DNA from: Ahniella affigens
Lineage (GTDB): Bacteria; Pseudomonadota; Gammaproteobacteria; Xanthomonadales; Ahniellaceae
NCBI RefSeq assembly: GCF_003015185.1
Contig: NZ_CP027860.1
Span: forward strand, 2,542,001 to 2,606,000
Direction of reading: 5' to 3'
DNA length: 64,000 nucleotides
Shown: piece by piece, positions 1 through 8,127 of the stretch
How the letters are laid out: the number at the start of each line of letters is the position of its first letter
Position numbering within the stretch: the first letter of the stretch is position 1
Program-made: the position numbers and the translations under genes
Notes under the pieces: model-generated
Told to the model about the DNA's origin: nothing
What the model saw: only the letters and a program-made list of their open reading frames with translations
Databases searched by the model: none

Positions 1-91
1 GATGCAGGATCCCACGTAGTACGAACAGCGCGAAACTGGCACTGATGGCACTGACGTGCACAAACTTGATCCACAGGTAGTAGTGGGCCAT
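1..91 (-). CDS. SirB2-family membrane protein, N-terminal fragment (runs off the window)
   Basis: Only the first 30 codons lie in the window; the gene continues past position 1. The start is ATG at 91, with a GGAG element about 6 bases upstream. The visible residues begin MAHYYLWIKFVHVSAI and continue into a hydrophobic stretch ending VLRGIL, which I recognise as the N-terminus of SirB2-family inner-membrane proteins. The family's biochemical role is poorly defined. It lies downstream of the nitric-oxide reductase on the same strand, separated by 111 bp that contain a strong stem-loop, so co-transcription is possible but may be attenuated. The family call is good for such a short fragment; the function is not known from sequence. 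Confidence 0.7.
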   Translation of the reverse strand, partial: MAHYYLWIKFVHVSAISASFALFVLRGILH

Positions 92-143
92 GACCAACTC
101 CATTGGCGGCAGTGAAACAGGCGGATCGTCGATCCATGCGGCA

Positions 144-178
144 TGGTGTTGCGCCCAATGTGTTCAGGCGCAACACCA
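144..178 (-). terminator. 12-bp perfect stem-loop after the nitric-oxide reductase gene
   Basis: TGGTGTTGCGCC at 144-155 is exactly complementary to 167-178, with an 11-base loop. It sits between the reductase stop (203) and the SirB2 start (91). No T-tract follows on the minus strand, so it may attenuate, stabilise a 3' end or act with Rho rather than be a classical intrinsic terminator. Confidence 0.45.
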
Positions 179-202
179 AACGCGCTCCTGCAACCGTACT
201 GT

Positions 203-2482
203 TCAGCCCGGAACTGAGGCGGTCTCGGCCTTTGCAATCATCGGCTTGCCGGACTTCGGCCACCACAACACCGCGACGCTGAAGCTCAGCACCAGCGCGC
301 CGATCGAAAAGATCGTGTCGCCCGGCACTCGCAGCCAGACCAGCAAGTCAAAGATCGGTCGCCCCATGAAGTCGGCCGAGCGGGCATACCAGTAACCGTG
401 CTCCAGCGCTGCCTGTAGCTGCAGCAACCCCATCGGCAGCAAGGTCAACAACGCCATCAAGCTAAGCCCGATATTGAGCGTCCAGAAGGCGGTGCGGAGT
501 CTCGATTCGGACCAGACCGCATCCGGCTTCAGGCAGCGAATGCAGAACAGCATCAAGCCGATTCCGAGCATGCCGTAGACACCGAACAAGGCGGTATGAC
601 CATGGAGTGGCGTGAGGTTCAAGCCTTGCATGTAGTAAAGCGCCATGGGCGTGTTGATCAGGAACCCGAACAACCCGGCGCCCACCAGATTCCAGAACGA
701 CACCGCAATGAAGAACATGATCGGCCAACGATACCGGGCCATCCAGGTCGTCGCCTTACTATGCGTATAGGTCTCGTAGGCTTCAATGCCAATAAAGGCA
801 AGCGGCACTACTTCCAGCGCCGAGAATGCGGCGCCCAACGCCACGACGCCGGTCGTCGTCCCCGTGAAATACAGATGGTGAAACGTGCCAAGCACGCCGC
901 CCGACAAGAACACGATCGTCGCGAACAACACATTTGCCGTCGCCGAACTGCCGCGGACCAATCCGAGCTTGACGAACAAGAAGCTCATCACCGCCACCGC
1001 GAACACTTCGAAGAAGCCCTCCACCCAAAGATGCACGACCCACCAACGCCAGTACTCAACATCACTCAGATGCGTATGCTCGCCCCACATCAGGCCAGCG
1101 CCGTAGAACAAGCCGATCGCAATCGTCGACAAGAACAGCAGCCCGACAATCGAACTCATTTCGTCCTGGCGCTTCAAGGCGGGCCACAGCGCCCGACCCA
1201 TCAGTGCCAGCCAGAGCATCAGGCCGACAAACAAAAAGCATTGCCAGAAGCGACCGATATCGACGTATTCCCAACCTTGATGACCGAACCAGAAGTTGCG
1301 CGCCAAACCTAGTTTTTGCATCACGGCAAACCACTGACCGGCGAACGCCCCGACGACAATGATCAAAAGACACAGAAACAGGAAGTTCACGCCCAGGCGC
1401 TGGAACTTCGGTTCGTATCCCGATATTGCGGGAGCAATGAACAGTCCGGTGCCAAGCCACGCGGTGGCGATCCAGAGTACGGCCAGTTGCGTATGCCAGC
1501 TACGCGTCAGCGAATACGGCAGGAATTCTGCAAGGTTCAAGCCGTAGAAATCGCGACCTTCGACTTGATAGTGAGCCGTGAACGCACCGAGCAGTATCTG
1601 CACGAGAAACAATGCCAGAACGATCCAGAAATACTTTGCCGTGGCGCGCATCGACGGCGTCAGGACGAGTCCGAGTAGCGGATCCTCGTTGGGAGGCGTC
1701 AGCACCTTTTCCTTGCCATGATAGACCGCATAGTGCCAGCCCAGCAGCCCAATGCCCGCGAGCAGAAACAAGACACTGAAAACCGTCCAGATAAAGCTGC
1801 TTGAGGTCGCACGATTGCCGACGATGGGGTCATAGGGCCAGTTGTTGGTATACGACGCCGAACTACCGGGCCGCTCCGTCACGGCCGCCCAACTGGTCCA
1901 GAAAAAGAACGCAGTCAGCTGTTCGCGATGCACCACGGTATCAACCGTGTTGTCGCGCATCGCATAGGTCTCGCGCAGACCGGCGGTGTCGGACCCGGCG
2001 CCAAACAAGCTGACATAGTGCGCCTGCACGCGCTTGATGGCTTCGGCCCGCTCGCCACTCACCGTTAGCACACCGGAATCAGGGTTGTACGAATTCCGCC
2101 GGATCAGCGGCTGCAATTCGGCTTCGAGCTTTGCTTGGACGCCGACGCCAGCATCGGTATAAGCCTTGCCAAGTTCGGCGTTGGCACGCATTTCGAGCCA
2201 GGCAATCGCCTCACGGTGCAGCCAGTCGGCGCTCCAGTCTGGTGCCACCAAGGCGCCGTGGCCCCAGATCGACCCCAGTTGTTGCCCGCCAAAACTCTGC
2301 CAGACCGTGCGTCCGGCCTCAATATCCTCGCGCGTGAACAGCGTCTCGCCTTGTTCGCTCAAGACTTTTGCCGGCACCGGCGGCGCCTGGCGATGGATGT
2401 CGGCGCCCATGTAGAGCAGCACCGAAAACGAAGCCAACAGCAGGGCGCCGAGGCCCCACCATAATCGTCGGGTTTGTGTCAT
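203..2482 (-). CDS. norZ: quinol-dependent nitric-oxide reductase (single-subunit qNOR)
   Basis: Reduces two NO to N2O with electrons from quinol in the inner membrane; used in denitrification or NO detoxification. At 759 residues it has the length of single-subunit qNOR, in which an N-terminal domain replaces the NorC cytochrome. That domain (about 30-220) shows no CxxCH haem-c motif, as expected. The oxidase-like core follows from about 230 to 745 with some 12 hydrophobic segments. All metal ligands are visible: His330 and His629 (low-spin haem b), His627 (haem b3), and His484, His535, His536 with Glu488 (non-haem iron). The ATG at 2482 has AGGAGA six bases upstream. The FNR/DNR-type box upstream fits induction under low oxygen or NO. 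No norD/norE-type accessory gene is nearby; a SirB2-family gene follows. Also called norB in many annotations. Confidence 0.95.
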   Translation of the reverse strand: MTQTRRLWWGLGALLLASFSVLLYMGADIHRQAPPVPAKVLSEQGETLFTREDIEAGRTVWQSFGGQQLGSIWGHGALVAPDWSADWLHREAIAWLEMRANAELGKAYTDAGVGVQAKLEAELQPLIRRNSYNPDSGVLTVSGERAEAIKRVQAHYVSLFGAGSDTAGLRETYAMRDNTVDTVVHREQLTAFFFWTSWAAVTERPGSSASYTNNWPYDPIVGNRATSSSFIWTVFSVLFLLAGIGLLGWHYAVYHGKEKVLTPPNEDPLLGLVLTPSMRATAKYFWIVLALFLVQILLGAFTAHYQVEGRDFYGLNLAEFLPYSLTRSWHTQLAVLWIATAWLGTGLFIAPAISGYEPKFQRLGVNFLFLCLLIIVVGAFAGQWFAVMQKLGLARNFWFGHQGWEYVDIGRFWQCFLFVGLMLWLALMGRALWPALKRQDEMSSIVGLLFLSTIAIGLFYGAGLMWGEHTHLSDVEYWRWWVVHLWVEGFFEVFAVAVMSFLFVKLGLVRGSSATANVLFATIVFLSGGVLGTFHHLYFTGTTTGVVALGAAFSALEVVPLAFIGIEAYETYTHSKATTWMARYRWPIMFFIAVSFWNLVGAGLFGFLINTPMALYYMQGLNLTPLHGHTALFGVYGMLGIGLMLFCIRCLKPDAVWSESRLRTAFWTLNIGLSLMALLTLLPMGLLQLQAALEHGYWYARSADFMGRPIFDLLVWLRVPGDTIFSIGALVLSFSVAVLWWPKSGKPMIAKAETASVPG

Positions 2483-2508
2483 GACGCATCTCCTGTGAAG
2501 TGATGGTC

Positions 2509-2551
2509 ATGCTAGGAAAGCGGGCCCAGGGCGCGCCTTGATATAGATCAG
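2509..2551 (-). promoter_or_regulatory. FNR/DNR-type box and -10 element driving the nitric-oxide reductase gene
   Basis: TTGATATAGATCAG at 2538-2551 matches the FNR/DNR consensus TTGAT-N4-ATCAA at nine of ten positions. A minus-strand TAGCAT at 2509-2514 is a plausible -10 box. Its spacing puts the box centre about 41 bases upstream of the predicted start of transcription, the geometry of a class II FNR promoter. The rest of the 258-bp interval up to 2740 shows no gene. Confidence 0.65.
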
Positions 2552-2740
2552 CCGAGCGTCACTTCGCGGGCATGGATGCGCGGGCACAACCTGGTCGTCA
2601 AGACAAAACGACGCCGACCCGCCAGGTGAACGGGGGTATCGGCGTTTGACAGGCATACCAACAGCGCCGCCAAGAAGGCAGCGCGATGAGGCGATCAACA
2701 CCGTCGCCAGCGGACCACCGGCGACTAACGTTGAGTTGCC

Positions 2741-3163
2741 TTAGCCTTTCAGACCATCGAGCTCACGGCGCAGCTCTCGCTTGCCCTGGGCTCGGATCCA
2801 TGCGATCCGTTGCAGTTGCTCGGGTTTTGGACGCGACTCGCCGGCCAGCCAACGCGTCAGCGTCGGGCCACTGATATCAACGAGCTTGGCGAGTTCCACC
2901 AAGGACAGCCCTTTCTTCTCACGCAAAATGCCAAGGCGTGTCGGCGAAAAACGGCGTTGCTTGTCCTCGGACGTGATCACGGCGCGTTTGGCTTTCGCGC
3001 GATCACTACGAGCCTTCGTTCCTAGTTCGCGAATGGTGCGCTTCAAATCCGCGATTTCATTTCGTTGCCGCTTGGTCAGATCGCGTAGCGGTTTGACCGC
3101 TGCGTTGATCTCTCGTTTGGCGACGCGTTGCACTTCAGCTTTGAGTAGTTTGCCCAGATTCAT
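2741..3163 (-). CDS. XRE-type helix-turn-helix DNA-binding protein with N-terminal coiled coil
   Basis: A 140-residue basic protein. Residues 1-60 are charged and heptad-like, rich in Lys, Arg and Glu, and probably form a coiled coil. Residues about 72-115 (LGILREKKGLSLVELAKLVD, followed by a recognition-helix-like GPTLTRWLAGESRP) are a Cro/XRE-type helix-turn-helix. It therefore probably binds DNA as an oligomer. The ATG at 3163 has GAGGGA five bases upstream. It stands alone: the reductase promoter lies downstream and a 180-bp gap without visible genes lies upstream. A link to nitric-oxide regulation is not supported. Target genes are unknown. Confidence 0.75.
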   Translation of the reverse strand: MNLGKLLKAEVQRVAKREINAAVKPLRDLTKRQRNEIADLKRTIRELGTKARSDRAKAKRAVITSEDKQRRFSPTRLGILREKKGLSLVELAKLVDISGPTLTRWLAGESRPKPEQLQRIAWIRAQGKRELRRELDGLKG

Positions 3164-3343
3164 CGGTATCCCTCGATCGACGACATTCGATAGGTTACCG
3201 TAATTTGTTTCAGAATCGAAGCACTATCGCCTTGCAAGCCTCTGTTTTGCCGAGTGTCTTCCTAACGCGCGAGACAAACACCGGGTTTAGCTTCAGCGCG
3301 AGTCCTTAGATTGACTGCGTTTCAACACCCACTAATCCATCGG

Positions 3344-3859
3344 TCAATCTGCGTCGATGGTCATCTCGGACGCGTTTAGCGCGGGCACAACCGCTTTGAC
3401 TGCCGCGATGATCTCGGCGGCGCGTTCCCGTTGTTTGGCGATCGGAAATGGTGGGATTTCTATGACACCAGATGCCGTCTCGATCCGGAGCCAGCGCATA
3501 CTGCCACCCACGGGGTGCGGTTCGAGTGCCTGCCACCGTGTGGAAAAAGCCTTGAGCTTGCGCAGTTGCTCACTAAGCGCGGCCAGCTTGGCCGCGGCAA
3601 CGACGAAATCCTGTTTGGTGGTGCTGGCCGCATCCACGTGATAGCCCTGCACCAGCGATTGGGTACCTTGACCATTGGCCTCCAGCACTAAACTGCCCGA
3701 CCGGCGGTGCGGTGGTGGCAGGCTCCCATTGTTCCAGAACACCGAGATGCGGGTCCAAGCAGTGTTGTCGGCCATGACGTTGGCGCTCCCCACTGAAGTC
3801 AGCGTTGCCAGCACGATCAGCAGAAACCGGGTGACATCACGTCGAAGCATGGTTGGCAT
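3344..3859 (-). CDS. hypothetical exported protein
   Basis: A 171-residue protein with a typical Sec signal peptide: a basic start (MPTMLRRDVTR), a hydrophobic core (FLLIVLATLTSVG), and probable cleavage after the NVMA segment near residue 30. The mature part is soluble and mixed in character, with no motif I recognise. I would expect a periplasmic location. No strong ribosome-binding site precedes either ATG (3859 or 3850), so the start is uncertain by three codons. It lies 42 bp after a two-helix membrane protein on the same strand and may share its transcript. Confidence 0.6.
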   Translation of the reverse strand: MPTMLRRDVTRFLLIVLATLTSVGSANVMADNTAWTRISVFWNNGSLPPPHRRSGSLVLEANGQGTQSLVQGYHVDAASTTKQDFVVAAAKLAALSEQLRKLKAFSTRWQALEPHPVGGSMRWLRIETASGVIEIPPFPIAKQRERAAEIIAAVKAVVPALNASEMTIDAD

Positions 3860-3901
3860 GTGTATTCATCAGCACCGAGTGTAGCGTCGCCCGACGACGA
3901 A

Positions 3902-4114
3902 TCAGCGCTCTGTTTGCTTCGATGAATTCGGCGGTTGCCAGACCTGCGCCACGCCCAATGCGGTCCAAATGGCGGTCGGCACCGCAATCGTCATTGGCAC
4001 CGAATGCGTCAACACCCACAGAATGCCCGCCGTAATGACGGCTGGCACCGCCATGATTGCCAGCCACACTAATCGTTGCCGGAACGACTGCGTCTGCTCT
4101 GAGTTGCCGGTCAT
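3902..4114 (-). CDS. small inner-membrane protein with two predicted helices
   Basis: A 70-residue protein with two hydrophobic segments (about 15-34 and 38-57) separated by a short turn, and short polar ends; it is probably a helical hairpin in the inner membrane. The start is well supported: AGGAGG lies six bases before the ATG at 4114. The start codon overlaps the stop of the upstream reading frame in an ATGA arrangement, implying translational coupling. I do not recognise the family. Confidence 0.6.
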   Translation of the reverse strand: MTGNSEQTQSFRQRLVWLAIMAVPAVITAGILWVLTHSVPMTIAVPTAIWTALGVAQVWQPPNSSKQTER

Positions 4115-4471
4115 CGCTTGCCTCCTGGTGCGGCGCCTGAAGTGATGGCACTGTGCGCCCGATCAATGGCGACCACCAGGGCCAAAGGTTGACTGCCTAA
4201 TTGGCGCTTGACGATCAAGCTGGCAAGCCATGATCCCGTGCTGGACCCGTTGGCATCCGGGCTGATACACGCGTTCCGCGCGTCGACCGCCAGCACGATC
4301 GTTGGCAGATGTACGGGCGGCTGACTTGACAAGTGGCACGTACTGGCCAACATTCGGGGCGACGTCGGGCAAACCGTTTGACGTCCAATCGATGGAATCA
4401 TTGTCACGCCAGGCCGTTTCGCATTCTCGCCGAACCCGTCTGGCCGCGGTCTCCATCGCCCACCGAATCAT
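4111..4471 (-). pseudogene. unrecognised small gene, apparently split by a +1 frame change
   Basis: From an ATG at 4471, preceded by AAGGAG, one frame reads a plausible protein (MIRWAMETAARRVRRECETA and onward) for about 50 residues. The coding character (third-position GC bias, residue composition) then moves to the +1 frame, which reads LPTIVLAVDARNACISPDAN and onward and ends at 4111. That end overlaps the next gene's start by ATGA, which argues that the second frame is truly translated. The crossover is near positions 4300-4325. Either there is a frameshift mutation or sequence error, or only the distal frame (possible GTG at 4407) is real. A join would give roughly 115 residues. I do not recognise the product. 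It starts only 24 bp from the divergent quinoprotein oxidase gene. Confidence 0.4.
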
Positions 4472-4495
4472 CACACTCCTTGGGGGAGTTCGAGC

Positions 4496-6358
4496 ATGAA
4501 ACGCAGCAAGCAGAGTCTGGACGACGTGGTGTACGCAAAGATCCATCCATCGATTGGCATCGCCCGCGTTGGCAACTCGAAAAAGGCGGACGGCTATTAC
4601 ATTGGCCCCCAAGTCACGCACCCAGAACCGCAGGCACCCGGCTACTACCGGGACAGTACCGGCGCGCTGAAGCGCGAAGTCGCGGAATTCCGAATCTACG
4701 GCTACAACGCGCATGGGGTTGCTGTTTGCGAGCTGACCATGGCGGATGGCATCGACATTGAGTGGCAAGTGGAACTCGCGAATCACAAGGCCGCCTGGTA
4801 CAACTTTGAGCTCGCGCTCGATATCCCCGAAGCCGCGACTGCGCCCCCGTCAACGCGTCGCAATGCCAAGGTCAAGGATCGCTTGAAGCTGTCGATCACA
4901 CCGGGCTTTCGACGAATCAGCAAGCCGGATGCGTCCGGCAAGGCGTACCGATTCGATTCCGGAACCTTCATGGATATTCCGGTCGGGCTCGGCGAACTGC
5001 GAACCGATGCGGCCGGCCGGCTGCTGGTTTTTGGCGGCCACGGCAAATCGGCCTCGATTGACAAGAAGCCACCGACCACGTTTGCGAACAATGACGGCTG
5101 GTACGACGATACGAGTGACGGCCCCGTACAGGCCAGCGTGCGCGTCGGGAGTCGCAATATCCCCGTTGCGCCCGCATGGGTGGTGGTGGCACCGCCGAAC
5201 TATGGCCCGCAGCAAAAATCGGTGCGCACACTTTTCGCACTGCTGACCGATGTCGCAATTCAGGCCGGCCAACTCAAGGCCCCTACCCGCCCTTCGTTCC
5301 AGCATGATCTGCTGCCGATCTTTACGGCGCTTTGTGATCTCCAATGGGTCAATGCTGGATTTGCGGCCGGCTTTGGCTACGGCATGCCGCAACACTTTCT
5401 GGACCCGGACTACCTCGCCAAATTGGCCGATCCGGGCAAGACCTACGAAGAGCTCAGGCGAACGATCGCCAATAGTTTCCGGAATCCGGAAAACGGCGAC
5501 ATCTCCATGAAACCTTGGCCCTGGGTCTATGGTGATGCGATGGACGTCCCGATGCCACCGTTGCAGAACGCAATGAATGCGCTGACGACGACGCAGCTCT
5601 ATCTCTTGCAGCGGTGGGCCGTTGGCGATTTCATCGCCGACTACGATCCGGCGCCGAAGTATCCGCAGCGTATCGGCGACCTACCGATCGCCGAACAACC
5701 CGAGATGCTCGATCGGGCAGCATTGGAGTTCTGCATTGCCGATGCCTTCCACCCTGGCTGCGAAATGACGTGGCCGGTGCGCCACGCCACCATGTACAGC
5801 GAGCCCTACCGCTGGCGGCATCGTCCGGCTGATCAACCCGAGCCCGATTACGGCAGCACCCTGACGCCCCAAGAGGTCAAGTCCTTCAACGGCCCACTTT
5901 ATGCGCAGTTCGCCGGCTCGATCACCCGGTGGATGGCGATTCCTTGGCAAACGGATACCGCCAGCTGCCGCTCCGGCTACGACCGCAACTACGACCCGTA
6001 TCTGCCGACGTTCTGGCCGGCGCGCGTACCGAACCAGGTTCTGACCGAGGAGAATTATCGGAAGGCGATTGATCCCAAATTGAGCCGGGCCAAACGACTC
6101 GCGGCCTACTTTGATCGAACCGACTGGGACAACACGCTTGGCACGGTCTACCAACAGCAACTGGAAAACATGGTCAAGCATTTCGATGGCCAGGGTATTG
6201 TCGAAGTGCGCCCAGGCGTTCCAGGCGACCCAGACTTGCCGCCAATCATGCAAGTCGCAGACCGCGGCGGTCAGGATATGAGCACCGCACAACGCGAGAC
6301 TGTGGATCGCGAGATGCGACGCATCGCGCGTCTCGGCACGCCGAAACCTCAGGGCTGA
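4496..6358 (+). CDS. LodA/GoxA-like cysteine tryptophylquinone amino-acid oxidase
   Basis: A 620-residue member of the LodA family, whose characterised members oxidise L-lysine (LodA) or glycine (GoxA) and release H2O2 and ammonia. The N-terminus (VVYAKIHPSIGIARVGNS) is the family hallmark. The likely cofactor residues are Cys491, in IPWQTDTASC, and Trp507, in PTFWPARVPN. The Cys-Trp distance is only 16 residues; as I recall, the LodA pair is Cys516-Trp581. No signal peptide is visible, as in LodA, which is nevertheless exported. The ATG at 4496 has GGGGAG seven bases upstream. The gene is one base upstream of its lodB partner and the two form an operon. It is shorter than LodA (about 726 residues). 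Substrate cannot be predicted. Known relatives act as antibacterial, biofilm-related peroxide generators. Confidence 0.88.
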   Translation: MKRSKQSLDDVVYAKIHPSIGIARVGNSKKADGYYIGPQVTHPEPQAPGYYRDSTGALKREVAEFRIYGYNAHGVAVCELTMADGIDIEWQVELANHKAAWYNFELALDIPEAATAPPSTRRNAKVKDRLKLSITPGFRRISKPDASGKAYRFDSGTFMDIPVGLGELRTDAAGRLLVFGGHGKSASIDKKPPTTFANNDGWYDDTSDGPVQASVRVGSRNIPVAPAWVVVAPPNYGPQQKSVRTLFALLTDVAIQAGQLKAPTRPSFQHDLLPIFTALCDLQWVNAGFAAGFGYGMPQHFLDPDYLAKLADPGKTYEELRRTIANSFRNPENGDISMKPWPWVYGDAMDVPMPPLQNAMNALTTTQLYLLQRWAVGDFIADYDPAPKYPQRIGDLPIAEQPEMLDRAALEFCIADAFHPGCEMTWPVRHATMYSEPYRWRHRPADQPEPDYGSTLTPQEVKSFNGPLYAQFAGSITRWMAIPWQTDTASCRSGYDRNYDPYLPTFWPARVPNQVLTEENYRKAIDPKLSRAKRLAAYFDRTDWDNTLGTVYQQQLENMVKHFDGQGIVEVRPGVPGDPDLPPIMQVADRGGQDMSTAQRETVDREMRRIARLGTPKPQG

Positions 6359-6359
6359 A

Positions 6360-7511
6360 ATGCCCACGACAGACTGGGATGTCGTGATCTTGGGCGCCGG
6401 CCCGGCTGGGGCGGCGCTTGCGTTGGCATTGCCGGACGACTGCCGCGTGCTGCTGATCGATCGCCCGAAACCAGAACGGACAGGTATCAAGATCGGCGAG
6501 TCGCTCCCGGGTGCAGCGCTGCGTCTGCTGGATGAACTTCGGTTGGGCCCGGCATTCCTGGCTGAACCGCATCTGGAGCGCGTACAGAGCTGGCAACGAT
6601 GGCAGACAACCGTACCGCACGCGGTGGACCCGATCCGTGATCCAGAAGGTCCGGGCTGGCACCTGGATCGTGCGCGCTTTGAACATTGGCTTCGCGACCA
6701 CATGCACCCGCGCGGTCGAATGCTGGTGGAGACCGCATCCGCGCCATCATTTGATCGGCGCGACGGTCATTGGCTGATAGGCATCGGCATCGGCAACGAC
6801 CGCAACGCGCATCGCGCGCCATGGCTCGTTGACGCCAGTGGACGCTACGCCAAGATGAGCCGCCTCCTCGGACTACCTCGCTGGCACGGCCCGGCCTTGC
6901 AATGCGTGCATGCCTGTTACACGGTGCCCTCTGGCGACGAGGATGCTGCAAATCACTTGGTCGCAGACACCGATGGTTGGTGGTATGCCGTTCGCCTACC
7001 CGGACAGACCCGAATGGTTGCGTTGCACACGGACCCGCAGCATTTGCACTGGCGTGACCTGAGAACCACGGGCGTCTGGCAAGCAGCAGTGCGCCAAGCG
7101 CTTCCGGAACTCGACCAAAGTCGTTGGCACCTGAGCAACGACATCGCCGTTTTTCCGGCCGACTCAAGCGGCCTGGATTGGACGGCGCTGCGCGCCGATC
7201 AAGGGCTGTTGGTCATTGGCGATGCGGGGCTCTGTTTCGACCCGCTGTCGGCCCAAGGTTTGTTCCACGCCCTCGCCTCCGCCGTATCGGCCAGCAGGGT
7301 CATTCGCGCATCCGGCGAGACCAGCCTGCATGCGTGGCGACGGTGGCAACAGGAAATGTGCTCGGTGACAAACCGCTATCTGATGCACATTAACGACGCG
7401 TACCGGGCGCCGAGGCACGTTGCTGACAGGCGCTTTTGGCAGACCCAGCAAGATGGCTGGGCCAGCGTCGTCAGAGCCGTCACGGGGTATATAGAAAGGC
7501 CTGCAGCTTGA
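6360..7511 (+). CDS. LodB-like FAD-dependent oxidoreductase for quinone cofactor maturation
   Basis: A 383-residue flavoprotein of the tryptophan-halogenase/geranylgeranyl-reductase type. A Rossmann motif GAGPAG lies at residues 12-17, and a second FAD motif (LLVIGDAGLCFDPLSAQG) is near residue 285. In characterised pairs LodB is needed for post-translational formation of the cysteine tryptophylquinone in LodA and acts in the cytoplasm. Position supports this: the ATG is one base after the oxidase stop. Its last 32 bp overlap the 3' end of the convergent glutaredoxin-like gene. The partner role is inferred from family and context. Confidence 0.88.
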   Translation: MPTTDWDVVILGAGPAGAALALALPDDCRVLLIDRPKPERTGIKIGESLPGAALRLLDELRLGPAFLAEPHLERVQSWQRWQTTVPHAVDPIRDPEGPGWHLDRARFEHWLRDHMHPRGRMLVETASAPSFDRRDGHWLIGIGIGNDRNAHRAPWLVDASGRYAKMSRLLGLPRWHGPALQCVHACYTVPSGDEDAANHLVADTDGWWYAVRLPGQTRMVALHTDPQHLHWRDLRTTGVWQAAVRQALPELDQSRWHLSNDIAVFPADSSGLDWTALRADQGLLVIGDAGLCFDPLSAQGLFHALASAVSASRVIRASGETSLHAWRRWQQEMCSVTNRYLMHINDAYRAPRHVADRRFWQTQQDGWASVVRAVTGYIERPAA

Positions 7512-7713
7512 TCAGATCGAACGGCCAGTCCAGTTCGCGATTCAAGTCAGCAATACGGACAACTGGAATGCGCCAGCCATACTGGTCAACGAGCTCAGGA
7601 TCGTCCTCAAGATAGCGCTCAATGACCTGGAGCTCCGGAATCTGCGCCAAGATGTCCTGCGCCAACACACAGAGGCCGCAATTCTCGCGCCGAATCAGTT
7701 GGACCGGCCCCAT
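7480..7713 (-). CDS. glutaredoxin-like (DUF836) thioredoxin-fold protein
   Basis: A 77-residue protein with a thioredoxin-fold pattern: the beta strand VQLIRREN is followed by the redox motif Cys-Gly-Leu-Cys (residues 12-15), then a helix, and later the cis-proline segment WRIPVVRI. This fits the small glutaredoxin family (DUF836/YruB-like) found as short single-domain proteins. It may reduce disulfides in the cytoplasm; its substrate is unknown. The start ATG at 7713 overlaps the upstream stop (TGATG), indicating coupling to the YjbR-family gene. Its 3' end overlaps the convergent flavoprotein gene by 32 bp. Confidence 0.8.
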   Translation of the reverse strand: MGPVQLIRRENCGLCVLAQDILAQIPELQVIERYLEDDPELVDQYGWRIPVVRIADLNRELDWPFDLIKLQAFLYTP

Positions 7714-8066
7714 CAGTTCGCGCCGAGCTCGCGCTGCGTCTTTTTGGGCAACCGGGCGCGGACGAGTTGATACGCGTGCAGGAGCACCTTCTTGAACTCC
7801 GCCGGCGACCAGGCGGCTGAAGGCAGTACCGACACCCAATGCGCGCGCGCCATATACGGCGCCGGAATCACGTGTGGTTGGTCGGTGAGCTCCAGGAATC
7901 GGGTCTCTTCGACTTTGAAACTGATCTGGCCATGGTTCTTGCCCTGAAAGCAATAGACCGCGAACATCTTCCCGGCGACCATGTATACCAGGTCGTCCTG
8001 CCACTTGATATCGTGACTGACACCCGGCAATGGGTCCAGCCAAGCGTGCAATGTGGTCTGATCCAT
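7713..8066 (-). CDS. MmcQ/YjbR-family protein
   Basis: A 117-residue protein of the YjbR/CyaY-like DNA-binding fold. Typical features are an early Lys-Trp segment (SHDIKWQDDLVYMVAGKMFA), the middle strand pattern ISFKVEE, and the C-terminal WVSVLPSAAWSPAEFKKVLL block. The family is widespread and functionally undefined; a DNA-binding role has been suggested from structure. The ATG at 8066 is chosen because GAAGGAG lies six bases upstream; a longer in-frame reading to 8105 lacks one. It forms a two-gene unit with the glutaredoxin-like gene. Confidence 0.8.
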   Translation of the reverse strand: MDQTTLHAWLDPLPGVSHDIKWQDDLVYMVAGKMFAVYCFQGKNHGQISFKVEETRFLELTDQPHVIPAPYMARAHWVSVLPSAAWSPAEFKKVLLHAYQLVRARLPKKTQRELGAN

Positions 8067-8127
8067 GTAGCGCTCCTTCAGTGAGCTTTCGCTGCCGCTG
8101 CACACTGTACCAAGACTTCAGTGAGCC

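Noticed and set aside
4163-4786. 207-codon minus-strand frame running into the LodA-like gene
   Set aside because: The part above 4496 is antisense to a clear gene; only the part below 4471 is kept, as the frame-disrupted gene.
7714-8103. 207-codon reading of the glutaredoxin-like gene
   Set aside because: Its first 130 codons are an out-of-frame copy of the YjbR gene. The true start is ATG at 7713, in a TGATG junction.
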